A stretch of DNA of 64,000 nt from Gnetum montanum (lineage: Eukaryota > Streptophyta > Gnetopsida > Gnetales > Gnetaceae), in NCBI GenBank assembly GCA_015680685.1, contig MNCI01005936.1, forward strand, positions 617,737 to 681,736, read 5' to 3'. The notes under the pieces were generated by a model. The model ran no database searches. It was not told where the DNA came from and saw only the letters and a list, made by a program, of their open reading frames with translations. The translations under genes were made by a program, and so were the position numbers. Positions 1-11,716 of the stretch are shown one piece after another. The first letter of the stretch is position 1, and each line of letters begins with the position of its first letter.

Positions 1-36
1 GCGATATCGCATACTTGTGCATATCGCGTCTCATCA
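1..36 (-). repeat. Edge of an LTR
   Basis: The first 36 bases carry the palindrome GCGATATCGC and end in TCATCA, the boundary shared by every Athila-like LTR in this window (compare 61600-61623). This is the right-hand edge of a minus-oriented LTR whose remainder lies outside the window. It may belong to an element inserted beside the LINE remnant that follows. Confidence 0.55.
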
Positions 37-671
37 ATAACCAAGTTCTATCTATCTCATACGAGACTTAGTTCAATGAGTCACTTACATTTATCACTTC
101 TATTTGTTACCTTATCAAGCATATGTGTGGGCCTTGATTGCAAAATCATCTATAAGATTAAATTATGTGCTTCAAATTCTCTATGACTAATGCAACCATT
201 TTGGTATGAAAGTTAATATTGATAAGACTAAAATTTTAGTTTGTGGTACTAGAAATAGAAATTATGGTTTGAAGAAAAAAGACTTGATATGTGTGAATCT
301 TATAAATATTTGGGAGTTGAATTTGCCAATAACTATAGTTGGAATACCCTTATTACGTAAAGGGTTTCAAATAACATGCAAGCTTTATTTGCTCTAAGAA
401 ATAATTATAGCAAGAAACAAATTTTGGCATGGGAGATCAAAAGGAAAATTTTTTGTATTATTGTCCAACCTATATTATTATATGGATGTATTGCATGGGG
501 ATCTTCTCTTTTCACACATAACTAGAAAAATTAGAACATGTTCAAAAATAGTTTCTTGTATGTGAATTTCAAGTAAAAATGTAGACTTCTTATGATATCT
601 TACTTTTATAAGTAGATTTGCTTCCACTTGAAGTTGAAGTCCTTTGTTAATTTATTTCTATACTCAAAAGT
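37..671 (+). pseudogene. LINE reverse transcriptase remnant
   Basis: A 3' part of a non-LTR reverse transcriptase. The frame from 206 reads VNIDKTKILVCG, typical of the segment after the YADD box where LINEs carry 'N.xKTK'. About 430-510, in other frames, comes a stretch like IFCIIVQPIILYG, the usual 'pillYG' motif. Near 620-670 there is a PLEVEVLC-type tail. Frameshifts and stops make it nonfunctional. It stops abruptly where the truncated LTR of element B begins near 672. The related fragment at 57440-57760 has the same motif, so both derive from one LINE family. Confidence 0.7.
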
Positions 672-987
672 TAAGTAAATATTGTGCTAAGTCCAAATGT
701 TCCAAGGTTTATTAAGAAAGCTTGTCTTTATTGTCATTCAAACTGAGGTGTCTAGGTACATTAGTGCTAGAATAAGAATTTGTATACTTTTCAACTCCTA
801 CTATGGGCACTTGGAAAATATTCTCACTTTGAAATGAACAAACATAAGAGCTCTAGTATGCTACTTAACAAAAAATTCCCTAGATGCAGCAAGTGTGTGC
901 ATTTATATAGGCAAGACTGGACACTCCATTGAAGCATATGCATCAATGGGATTGTGTCGATGCTGTCCAATCAACCACGACTCATCA
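672..987 (-). repeat. Element B 3' LTR, truncated
   Basis: Matches the right part of 20285-20576 closely, including the 'ttgtgctaagtcc', 'tttattgtcattca' and 'gcatttatataggcaag' blocks, and ends in TCATCA at 982-987. The outer (element 3') half of the LTR is missing; LINE sequence directly abuts at about 671. Read on the minus strand it starts TGATGAGTCG and has a TATA-like ctatataaatgc. Confidence 0.8.
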
Positions 988-1035
988 TACCCCAACAACT
1001 GAATGAAAACTCATCCTCGAGTGAACAAAAGAAGG
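988..1035 (-). promoter_or_regulatory. Element B polypurine tract and flanking conserved block
   Basis: Read on the minus strand this is CTCGAGGATGAGTTTTCATT followed by CAGTTGTTGGGGTA and then the LTR start. The same GAGGACGAG...GGGGGTA arrangement precedes the 3' LTR of A, C, D, F and G. By position this is the plus-strand priming site for reverse transcription. Confidence 0.6.
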
Positions 1036-1308
1036 AACAAACTTTTTTACAAAATTTTGGAAAGGTATGAGATTATTGACTGACTAATTGACACACACAC
1101 TAACTCAACTGACACTAAGTACCCAAGTGTAGGGATTTATAACTTTTACAAAAATTGGTATTCATGATACAAAATTGAACACCATTACAAAAACTGATAG
1201 CAAAACCTCTATGGTGGCTTGAAGATAAGGAGGAAATCAAACAGTCCTAGGAAGTGGAGGTTGCTAAGGTGTAGAAGGATCTTCTCCTACCTTTGGTGCA
1301 TGTAGCTA

Positions 1309-4133
1309 TTATGGTTGAGGTTGTGGTGGTTGTGACTGTTCAACTGTAGCTGCAACTGCTAGTGGAAGATAGAAAGCATCTAGCAATGCTTTCATCTTTT
1401 CCTCCTTACTTTGGGGATCATACATGGTCCATCTAACATCACCAATGTGAGTCAATATGGGAACATCCCATGAACAAGGCATTGCAAGGAACAACTCCTT
1501 CATATTAATGAACCAAGCTACAAATTGATTTTGTTTGACATCAAACATCCTAATAGCATTTTGTAGTTCTTGGTAGTCATTCATCCTATAGGCCAAGTTC
1601 TCAGTTATTGACCATTGATAGGTGAAGCGTTCTCTGATAACTTTGAGTTTAGCATTTGTTGTTTCTAACTTTTTCTTTTTATCCTTATGATGCTTACACT
1701 TGGCCTTGTACAATAGGTACTAGTTGGTCATCTACTTCTCCAGTTTTGACCTTGGTCTTCTGGTAGTCAGCATTACCAAGTTTGCATAACAAAGGTTGGC
1801 AAGCTCCATGCATTCCATCATTTCTTTGATTTGCAGCTTCTTGAGGTAGATTTTTACCTTGTTGTCCATGTTCAATCCATCAAAGATGGGCTGCCACATC
1901 ATCTCCTTGTTGGAGCTACTAGAGGACCTTATTGACTTTTGCTTTCTTGAATTTGATCTCTTTTTCATTGATCTCCTTTTAAAGGCCAACCTTATCCCTT
2001 AATGGTTCTTAACCCTTTTGAATTTGAGGACCTCATTCTTCTAGGCAGCAATTTCAATTGTAGATTTCTAGCCAAGAGCATGAACCTCCTCCATTGAGAG
2101 ATTGCAATTTTCTGCTATCAACCTCCTCAAGTCCATGGTTACCTTAGCAAGCTGCTCCTATTGTTGTCTCATATATTCAACCATCTCATCCTTTTAGAGC
2201 TCAACATTGCATAGGTGATAGTTGTCCTTGGTCAGAACTACATTCTTCTTGTGAATCTCTGATAAGTCCTTTTTAGTGTTGTAAGTCATTGTTGCTGCTA
2301 TGAACTCATCAAAGATCATGATCTCTTTGGCATTCTCAACCACTTAAAATTTTTCCTAAAGATGCAAAAAATTTTCATATCTAGTTATAGCTACATCACC
2401 AAGACAATTGCCCCCTCACCCTCCTCTAAGCACACTATGGGATCAACAAGGCAGGCTTGTAATTCTACAAATTCAGTAGCCAAGCATTGATTTTCAGCTC
2501 CAATTGGGCATTGGTAATGAGGTACTTACCCTTAGCCTCCAAGAGCACCAACTAAGTTGCAATGATGTTGTCCAAAAGGTCAAAGACCTCCAGAATCAGT
2601 TGCCTAGTCCAAACTAGTTATTCCAGCAATTCTTCATGCTAGGCTATACTAAATCTTCCACTTGCTACTCTTGCAGACATCTACACATCTCTGAGTGTAG
2701 CAATATTAGGCACAAATGTTGTAGGAGCATTGAGTGCTTCACCCACTCTATCAACCACCACCTCAATTGCTATTTCCTACCCTTGGTACTACATCACCAA
2801 GACAATTGGCCCCTCACCCTCCTCCAAGCACACTAAGAAGGTAGCAGCATTTCTAGAGATCTCTGGAAAAAGCTGTTGTCCTAGAATGGACTTCATTACC
2901 TCTCAGGAATTAGGGTTTTGAGTGCGCAGACACTTACATTTTTTAGGCAAAAAAAATTGGCACTGTGTCCTCTAACCAACGGATGGTACGAGTGACCTTA
3001 TTCAAGCAACTTAGGATTGGTTGGTAGATAGATGAATCACCACTCGATCCAGCTTGCTACTATTGTAGGAGTTGCTCATGAAGTTTCTGCATGCACTCCA
3101 TGGTAGCATAAGACTCTAGCATTATTTCATGAGTGGGTGGTGGTGGTGGTTACTCCTCTTCTTGCATCTTAGCAAGCACCTTATCCTTCATCATCTCTAC
3201 CCAAGAAGTAGTAGAAGCATGTTGAAGGATGTCATTAGAATAGTGGCCTATTCCTCTTTTTTTATATAAATTTTGAATTAGGCATGGAAAGGGAAGTGTC
3301 TTTCTTCCATGCTTGTTATACTTGAAGCACTTTTCTATCTTAAGATAGATCAACTGTGGGAGATTGAATAGGAATTTCCTACTCAGGGGGCACACGCATA
3401 GGCAGAAAAGGTTGTCACCTTACTCAATCTCATCATTGGATTGAGGTGGTAGGCCACTATTTTAAAGTATGCTCATTCTACTATTGTGAGTGCACCATAT
3501 TCTTTGCGATCAACTACATAGCACCACTAGACCCACTCCATTTTAACTCTAGGGCTACTTCTGTTGAGATTTCCACTGAGATTTCTACTTGTGTTGACTT
3601 TTCTACTAAGGTTGTGTCTAGTAACCTAAGGACTTGAGAGATGGGCTCCATTGAATAGTACATAATAATGTCCTTGATTTTCATAGTGGCATTAGCTTAC
3701 CTATTATTCCAAAAGAGATAGGTTTCCCTCATGTACCATTCCCCACTGGAGGTAAGAATAGGCCACATGGGAGAATTCTACAACTAAGTTCTAACTTCTT
3801 CTAGGGCATAGTCAAAGAAAGAACCAAAGTTTAGTTCTTGAAGAACCACTCATTGAATATCCTTAGCCTTAATTTGCCTTAGGTAGGCATTGGTTAAAGT
3901 GACCTCAAGGTTTGGCCTTGGTCTCAGTGCCTCATCTCAATGGGATTGTTATGTTTCAACTTTAGGAATTTGTCTAACAAATTCCACTTCAGGCTCCTTT
4001 TGAAGACGTTCCATTGCATGCATTTTAGCTACTTGTTCCTGGGGCTGTTCTAAGTGTTGGCCCCTTCTAGTTCTAGGTTGGGTTGGGATGTTCCTATCTT
4101 TGCTCCATGTTTAGCCCTTGTTCTAGGTGCCAT
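1309..4133 (-). pseudogene. Element B 3' ORF (coiled-coil protein), broken
   Basis: Second gene of the element, downstream of pol. It would start at ATG 4133-4131 (ATGGCACC), with a splice-acceptor-like TTATTATAG immediately before it. Recognisable blocks: 3395-3150 (LPQLIYLKIEK, LPFPCLIQNL, EMMKDK), 1989-1732 (QPIFDGLN, ELANLCYANL) and 1713-1309 (RMNDYQELQNAIRMFDV, KEEKMKALLDAF). They match element A's frame 13894-16605 in order. The middle is rich in Glu, Lys and Leu with heptad spacing, suggesting a coiled coil. Stops and frameshifts abolish it. It occupies the place of the env-like gene of Athila elements, but no obvious signal peptide or membrane segment is seen, so the function is unknown. 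It could belong to the 'putative plant transposon protein' group of retrotransposon ORFs; that is a guess. Confidence 0.65.
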
Positions 4134-4990
4134 CTATAATAACAACATGGCCAAGGATTAGCATTTGATGTATAACATGGAGCACTTGGATACCTTGTCT
4201 CTTTGGATTAGTTACACTTTGGCTAAGTTGTGATTATGATAGATTGATTATTTTAATATTATTTTTTTAGATGGCTATCAAAGTTCATTAGAAATGTTTC
4301 ACTCTTATGAATTAGTGATTTTAATATTATTTTATTAGTTAAACCTTGTGGAAGTTAGAAAAAATTTGACAATTTTTGGAATTTTTGGATTTTTAGATGG
4401 GAACCACACCATGCAAAGACTTTGCTTCCTATTATTAGTTAATAGGGAAATGGTGAGAAATCAATGGAAACACTCATGTACCCAAGAGGATAGGCAAGTA
4501 CAAAGAGCATCAAATGCCCTTGAAGTCACATCCTTATCTATCCATTTAATCCTTTCCAAGTGTGAAAATTACCAAGGTCACAAGTTCATTATAAGTTTCA
4601 TTTTAAGAAGGGACCTCATACTTCCCAAACAAGGAAATACCATAGAGTTACATGGATTGATGGAAGACGTGGACTCACTATTTTTTATCATGAACGAAAA
4701 TCATATCTTAGTTATCAACATCAAAATTCAAAGAAGAATCCAGACATTAGCAATCAAATGACATTATAGTACAAACCACCATTAATTAACAACTACAGCT
4801 ACACCAAGTCTTAGCGACAATAGAGAAAGAAAAGCAAAACACAACAAAAATCCAAATCAAATAAAGTAAAATATAAAAGAAATTATAAAATATTTAAGAA
4901 AGAGAAAATGTACTAAAATGATGTAAAACAAAAAAAATTATGAAAAGTAAGAAAAAAGGAAAAACTAAGGAGCTACTTTGATTAATTAGC
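4134..4990 (-). other. Element B noncoding module between integrase and 3' ORF
   Basis: Little coding signal. It holds one copy of the conserved sense motif CTTTGCATGGTGTGGTTCC (4400-4419, minus strand), which recurs in elements A, C and D at the same place. A 137-codon run of open frame on the opposite strand (4348-4761) has no recognisable content and is taken as chance. Confidence 0.55.
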
Positions 4991-6290
4991 ATGGATAGCC
5001 ATCTCCCCCACAACTGAGTTAAAAAGAGGAGATTTGAAAAATTGAGCATGCTTGTCCATCTGTTGAGGTATTCTGGTCATTAGCTCTTTTGGGTTCAAGG
5101 AAAGGCTTGAGTTGCTGTGTGTTGACCAATAGCTTTTTGTTTGGGCTCTCAAGTTTGTAAATTAACATGGTCCTAGAAGAAAAGTTTTCAAGATAATGTA
5201 AGGCCCTTTCCACAATGTTTGGAACTTAGTTCTTTGTGGTACATGTGTGGGATTCTAGTATAGGACCTTATCTCCTAGTTGAAATTTTACTTTTCTGATT
5301 CCAAGGTTATTTTGTTGTTTATTAAAATACCTTATGCACTTCGTTAGATGACAAGGCCACTAGTCAGTTCTCATCTAGCATGTTAAGATTCATTAACCTT
5401 TTTTTTTATGCTAGGCTTAGGTTAAGGCAAAGGTCACAAGCCATTGAAAGTGTATGGAGTTCGGCTTGGACAAGAAGTGTTGGTGGTTTGCCATACATAA
5501 GCTTATAGGAAGAGTAGCTTATAGAAAGTTTTCAATTGGAGTGATAGGCCCAAAGGGCATTGTTGAGTTTTGTGTTCCAATCCCTCCTATATTTACTAAC
5601 TATTCTTGTTAGTATTTTTATGATCTTTCTATTTGTAACTTCTTCTTGATCATTAGCCTGGGGGTGGTAAGGTGTTGTTAGTTTATGTTCAATGCCCAAG
5701 TGTTGCATAAGATTTTGAAAGGTAGTGCCTGCAAAGTGAGTTCTGTTATTAAAAATAAGTACACATGTCATCCCAAACCTGTTTGTACCATGTTATTGTA
5801 CAAACCAAGCAACTATAGAAGATGTGCCATCAGTGACAGCCACTGCTTTTACCCACTTGGTGCAATAGTCAATAGCTACAATGATGTATGGCTTCCCATT
5901 AGGCATGGGAGTGATGGAACCCATAAAGTTGATGCCCCAAATATCAAAGGGCTCTTGTGATTGGATCCACTATTAAGGTGCCTCCATATGAGTGGTCATC
6001 CCATCATTGCATTGGCAGTGATCACGAGAGCAAATAAAGTGGTGAGCATCCTTGAAAAGTATTGGCTAGTGTAACCCTACCATGAGGATTTTCATGGGCA
6101 TGCATCTCCCACCATAGTGGCCCCCACAAGAGCCCTCAGGAGCATCTTGAAGGACATGTAGTTGATCATCATTGGGTACATACCAATGAACCAAGCCATC
6201 AGTGCACACCTTTATAAAGGTGTCCATTGATTTCCATGAAGTGTTTTCCTTGGTGAAAAAACTGTTGCTTCTTCCTATTGTCTCATTCTA
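4991..6290 (-). pseudogene. Element B integrase, broken
   Basis: Reads leftwards. Near 6110 is a GGHYGGR segment followed by C-x2-C, the zinc-binding N-terminal domain. At about 5945-5925 is the core start PFDIWGINFMG, where Asn replaces the first catalytic Asp. The segment 5771-5532 gives IFNNRTHFAG (second Asp also Asn), TTPYHPQA and EEVTNRK (Glu region), then an LNNALWAY block. The C-terminal part continues to about 5000 (LLVNTQQLKPF). Stops and frameshifts are frequent. The family is Ty3 integrase, Athila-like; this copy should be inactive even without the stops because two catalytic acids are changed. Confidence 0.8.
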
Positions 6291-6870
6291 TGGCATCTCC
6301 TAAGTGAGAAGGTATTTAAGAATGCCATAGTACCAATTAGTTTCAATGGGCACTTTTTTAGTTACAACTCCAGCAAAGAGGAGTTTATCGGAAAATTGAT
6401 CTAAAAGTGGGCTCTTCTCCTCTTTGCTATCCCATCTCAACCAAGACAAGTGGTTAGCAACTACAGTCTTGATTCCTTTTTGATCTACCATGGTTAGATC
6501 AAATTCCTACAAGATCACTAGACACCATATGACATGAAGGCTTACCATTGGCTTATTCATCAAGAACCAAATTACACTATGATCCGTGTGCATTAACACC
6601 TTGTACCCCAGCACATAGTGCCAAAATTTTTGCAAGGCATACACCACTATCATTAGGTCTTTCTCTATTGTGGTGTAGTTCAGCTATGCACCCATAATGC
6701 TTTTGCTCTCATAGTGGATATAATAAAGATGTTTCTAAATGTCCAACTATGTGAGCATGGCTCCCAAGGCATAATTTAATGCATCTATTATAATGTGGAA
6801 GGGCTTGGACCAATTCAGTGCTTATAGGATTGGATTTTCCATGACTCTTTTCTTGAGCTATTGGAATGCA
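6291..6870 (-). pseudogene. Element B RNase H, broken
   Basis: The C-terminal end is clear at 6491-6300: KGIKTVVANHLSWLRWD corresponds to the 'KG.EN.VADHLSRL' end of Athila RNase H, followed by the linker to integrase. Upstream, towards 6850, the sequence matches element C at 35370-35830. No uninterrupted frame spans the domain. Confidence 0.7.
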
Positions 6871-7890
6871 TGCTCACATTCCTTAATTCAAACAAATGGA
6901 GCATCCTTCTTTGTCATCTTCACCAATAGTTTAGTGATCTTACAGAAATTCTTGATGAAGTGTTGGTAGTAGCCAATGTGGCCAAGGAATGACATCACAT
7001 ATTTGATTAGTTCTAGTTGTTGGGTTATTTCTTGGATGATCCTTATTTTTTTAAAGTTTACCTTAATCCCTTTTTGTAAAATTCTGTGCCCCAATACAAT
7101 GCCCTCCTAGACCATCAAGTGGATTTTCTACCAATTGAGCCTAAGATTTGTCTCTACACATCTTTTTAGCACTTGCTCAACATAGTCTAGGGCTTGTTCA
7201 AACATAGTCCCATAGGTGGGGAAGTCATCCATGAAGAATTCCATCCAGCTACCAATCTACAATTGGAAAATGCTCAGGAAAAGATGTTGGAATGTTGTAG
7301 GGGCATTACATAGGTCAAATGACATCTTTTTGTATGTGAAAGTTCCCTAGGATCTCTTGAATGTGGCTTTGGCCTAATCCTTTGGTGCTATCTGGATTTG
7401 GTTATAGCCACTATAACCATCCAGAAAGTTGTAATAGCAATGCCCAGAAATTGTGTCCAACACTTAATCCACAAATGGCAAAGGAAAATGATCCTTGAAT
7501 GTTTCCACATTTAATAGTCTAAAATCGATGCAAATCCTTCATTTTCCACCTTGCTTTAGCATGATCATGAGTGGTCTAATCCACTCATTATCAGCAATGG
7601 GATAGATGAACCCCACCTTGAGGAGTTGGTTAATCTCCTATTTGATGATTTGCTTTAGTTTGGGGTTCAATCGTCACTGTAGTTACCTTTTTGGTTTAAT
7701 GGAGAAATCTAAGTAGATGTGAAGCTAGCATATCCTTGTATCAATTCTAGTTAGCTCATGATATGACCAAGCAAATGTTGTTGGCCATTTGTTGACCACC
7801 TCCAATAACTTCTTTTTCTACATAGGAGCAAGGTTAGCATTAATGATGACTAGCTTGCCATTTTTTAGAAAAGCATATTTCATTCAGACC
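6871..7890 (-). pseudogene. Element B reverse transcriptase, broken
   Basis: The catalytic box reads FMDDFPTYG on the minus strand at about 7240-7213, the usual [YF]xDD of Ty3 RTs, so both Asp residues survive. Downstream is LGHIGYYQHFIKNF (7094-6888 frame), the typical 'LGHaGYYRRFIKdF' segment at the RT/RNase H border. Upstream the conserved sequence continues to about 7800. Multiple stops and frameshifts make it a pseudogene. Confidence 0.8.
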
Positions 7891-8600
7891 AATAGAGTTT
7901 TTAACTCAAGGGGCTCCTATTTAAAGCTCTTAGAGATTTCCAGCTTTCCCTAATTGGTGTTATTAGGTTCATTAGAGAGTTGATAATGGATTTGCTCTAT
8001 TGTGTCCATGCCTTCAATGTAGGCACTCAGTAGGCTCTCAATTTGTTTCATGCACAATGTTGAACTACTTTTAGATTTAGCTGTTAACCATTGGGTGCCC
8101 TCCTATTTTATGGTTGTTGTGTACAGGCACCTGCAAATTTTTGTGACATTTGCACACTGACTGCATGCTATGATTGTTGTAATTTTAACAATCCATAATT
8201 TTTGCATGCAATGGCATCCTATGTCACTATACACAATGCATAGAATGTACTTCCTCTCTATCTTTCCAAAGTCATTTTCCTTTGAAATCTCCAAGAAGAG
8301 GCCTCTGATTCCCAGCCATGCATTAATTGTACTTAGCCAAGCCCTTTCCATGATGATTGGGAAGTCCCCCTTGAAGTTATCCATATGAATCACTAGGAAG
8401 TCAACAAGATATGACCACCCATAGACGGTGGCCACAATATCCTCCACAAATTCCAAGGGAACAGTAATAGACTAATCTACCAACTCAAGATGAATGTTTC
8501 TATTTTTGGGAGGAGGTAGGTCCAAGCTTTGTAAATTTCATATAAGATAAAATTGACACTAGAACCTAAGTCTAGAAGATCCTTACAAGCCTCATTCATA
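7891..8600 (-). pseudogene. Element B protease and linker to RT, broken
   Basis: On the minus strand near 8585-8550 the sequence reads LLDLGSSVNFI, matching the aspartic protease site of Athila elements (usually DLGASINLMP). The following 117-codon frame 8456-8103 (FVEDIVATVYGWSYLVDFLV onwards) matches 37500-37060 of element C and runs to a His/Cys-rich stretch before RT. Protease would mature the Gag-Pol polyprotein. Stops lie between this and neighbouring domains. Confidence 0.65.
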
Positions 8601-9374
8601 GTGATTTGCAAGTAAATGAAGGAACTCCTAGGATCAAATCTCTTTCGGGGAAGGTGGCTAGCCTTTATCTAATCTATGACTGTGTGGGTCAACATACTAG
8701 TGTGTACTTGGGGAGGTGCTTGAAAGATGTTGTAGAGGAGAAAAGAGAAGGAGGATTACTAGCCACAGGTATCTATGAGGGTTCAGTAGGATTGTTGGTT
8801 TGGAAAAAGAGTCATTTTTTAGGCTTAGTATCTGAACCACTTGACTAAGAAGCTAGCTATACGTTAACAGCCCTTGTGGTGTTTCTTTGCTGTGGCTAGG
8901 CTAGAATCTCACCTTACATGGATCGAGTGGATGGAAACTAAATTGAGGGTGAAGGTATAGGTGCAAAAGAATGAGGAGGGTCATAGGAAAATGAAGACTT
9001 CCCTCTTAAAGATTGTGCTCTATAATACTTAGGAGGGTAGTAGTAGTGTTGGAAAGAGACGTGACTAGAAGAATCACTTGGAGAAATGGGCTGCTAAACA
9101 TAGTACTCATATGAATCTAGCCAATAGTAAGGGTGCTGCTGGCTTGGTGGTGGCATCCCCCATAACTGTGGGTGCTACCACTCCTAGTACTACTCGTGAG
9201 GTTGAGGTGGTACTCCACTTGGATAGTAGGCTTGTTGATGGAACTGCTTGTAGTTGCCTTGAGAATAAGGCAACCTCCTAGGTGCTTACCTTTTTACTAA
9301 TATAGGATTTAAAACATACACCCTAGATTCCTGCAAGTGTGACACAACTAGGCAACATCCCTTAGGATGCTCAT
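8601..9374 (-). pseudogene. Element B gag, 3' part
   Basis: Sequence between protease and the insertion point of element A. It aligns with element C 37570-38345: Pro/Ser/Gln-rich low-complexity text and, at 9340-9300, HTCRNLGCM, the same Cys-containing motif as C near 38330. The reading frame is broken. Gag is interrupted at 9374 by element A and resumes at 17755. Confidence 0.6.
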
Positions 9375-10254
9375 TGATGAAGTGCTAAGCAGTCGATGCG
9401 TCGACTAGGTAGCGTATACACGGTTGTGTATACGTGGCCCCATCGACACATCTGTCCATGCATCTATGTGGCCTTGTTTACGTAGTGTCTATTCTAGCCT
9501 ATAAATAAGTGTGCTTCTACCACACTTAGGTATCTTTTTGATAGTTGTAGCCAAAATCTTGTAGTTTTTTCCTACGAGAGTTAGAATATTTTCCAAGTGC
9601 CCTCAGTAGGTGTGAGAAAGGTGTTTGGCTCTTTATTCGAGCACTAATGTACCTGAGCCCATTGGTGTGATCGGCAATAAAGACGAGCTTTTCAAGCATT
9701 CCTTGCAGGAACTGGACTTAGTTATTTGAGCATTTAATAGTTTAATATTTCTATGCTTTAATAATTCCTTAAGTTTTCATTGTTATCACTTTAATCATCA
9801 TCGCTCTTTTATAGCTTGTAAAAACCATAAGTACAACCATCTCGAACGTAAACCCAACACTTGGCAACCCAGTGATGCTTAACGTCTGGTAACCCAGTAG
9901 TGATTAGGGGATGCTCAAGATGTGCACAAAAGATGGAATCAGATGCTTATGCTAGGAAGAGTTAAGAGATATATTAGAATAATTATAGATTACGTAATAT
10001 TCCATTCCTTACATTTCATTTCAAGAATTAGACTCTAGAAGATAAAGAGAAAAATCCATAAAAATCATTTGCCTCAATCTCACTTAACCATTGCAATCAG
10101 GACACCATACGTGAGGTTGGAAAGACAACAAAAATTCTAACACAAGGTTTTTCTGGTTAGGGTTTGGTGTATGCAAAGTGTTTACAGTCTACAGAATTTG
10201 ATCGAGTCGTGTGTGAATGCCCGTGATTCGCATGGTTGGACGTAGGGGTACCTA
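9375..10254 (+). repeat. Element A 5' LTR, right end deleted
   Basis: Starts TGATGAAGTGC. It has a TATA box TATAAATA at 9500-9507 and a polyadenylation signal AATAAA at 9676-9681, placing the R region between. U3 (9375-9500) is crowded with short palindromes such as GTCGAC and GTATAC. It stops at CCTA (10251-10254), where the right LTR continues with GCTGCTCATCA, so about 12 bases of the LTR end are missing. Confidence 0.88.
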
Positions 10255-11716
10255 ATGAACAAACCAACGGTGAGCCCCCATATCATACGGTGGCTAGTGA
10301 TTCTTCAGGAATTTGACCTCACTATGATAGACTAGAAGGGAACTGAGAATGTGGTTGTTGACCACTTGTCTCAGTTGTGATGGGATGATGCAGAAGAGGA
10401 GAATCCCCTCTCTGACCAATTGCCAGATGAACTCCTCTTCATGGGTGCAGTCGATCTGTAGGTGCCCAAGGAATCACCTTGGTTCAACCACATCCTTACC
10501 TACCTCACCACTCAAGATTTTACAAAGGAGTGGAACCATCGATAGAAATAATAATTTCTCCATAATACCAAGCACTTCATGGAAATCAATGGCCACCTTT
10601 ACAAGGNCACATTGTATGTCCTCTAAGATGCTCATGAGGGCCCTTATGGGGGCCACTATGTTGGATGACACATGGCCATTAAGATCTTGCTTGCAGGATA
10701 TTACAAGCCTACACTCTTTAGGGATGCCCAATGATTCGTCCGCTCCTGTGAACGATGTCAGAGAGACGGTGGGATGATTGCACGAATGGAGGGACCTCAA
10801 TAGTGGATCCAACCACTGGAACCCTTTGACATTTGGGGCATTAACTTCATGGGTCCCATCACACCCATATCCAATGGGAAGGCATACATCATTGTCACTA
10901 TTGATTACTGCACAAAGTGGGCAGAGGCGACAACCGTCATCGACTGTTCCTCAAACACTGTCGCACGGTTTATCCAACAGCAAATCGTAAACAGGTTTGG
11001 AGTGCCACATGCACTCATCTCAGACAATGGAACACATTTCACAGGCATCACTTTTCATAAACTCATGCAACACTTGGGGGTCACCCATAAATTTACAACA
11101 CCTTATCACCCCCAAGCCAATGGGCAAGTCGAAGTCACCAATAGGAAGATCACCAAGATCCTCACTCGCACCATTAGTAAATATAGGAGGGACTAGAGCA
11201 CCAAGCTTAACAATGCCCTCTAGGCCTATCGCTCCACTTAGAAACTTCCTATAGGTTACTCTCCTTATGAGTTAGTGTACGAAAAGCTACCGAAACCTCC
11301 AATCCAGGCAGAACTCTAGACAGTATCTACAGCCAGTGACTTAGGTCTTGACTTGCCCCTAGCACAACATGAATGACTTATCAACTTAAGTGTGCTAGAT
11401 GACAATTGATTAGTAGCCCTATCAGCAAATGAGATACACAAGGCCTATAATAAGAAGCATCATGATCTTAGGATTCTAAACGTAACATTTTGATGTGGAG
11501 ATAAGGTACTCTACTGGAACCCCACACACATACCACAACGTACCAAGTTTCAAACACTGTGGGAGGAACCCTATATTATCTTTGAAACCTTTCCATCCGG
11601 GGCCTTGCTAAACACAAACCTAAGGATCCCATGAGAACACAGTTGGTCAATAGGCAACAATTAAAACCTTTTCATGAGCTCCATCAAACCTGTGCTACTG
11701 CCTTAGCTTCATAGAA
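10255..11716 (+). pseudogene. Element A RNase H end and integrase, broken
   Basis: Opens directly in RNase H (MNKPTV, then KGTENVVVDHLSQL at about 10340-10380). Integrase follows: GGHYVG and SCERCQRDG form the zinc-binding domain (about 10640-10770). The core reads PFDIWGINFMGPI (first Asp is Asn), ISDNGTHFTG (Asp present) and NGQVEVTNRK (Glu present) within 10820-11160. Then come GYSPYELVYEKLPKPPIQ and a C-terminal part to about 11716. The longest clean stretch is 10849-11196. Elsewhere stops, often TAG, interrupt one largely preserved frame. An N lies at 10607. The missing first acid predicts an inactive enzyme. Confidence 0.85.

Noticed and set aside
4348-4761. 137-codon open frame on the plus strand
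   Set aside because: It lies antisense to element B's noncoding module, includes the conserved motif in reverse, and has no recognisable protein features.
10474-10812. 112-codon open frame on the minus strand
   Set aside because: It is antisense to element A's integrase zinc domain, which has clear homology on the plus strand.
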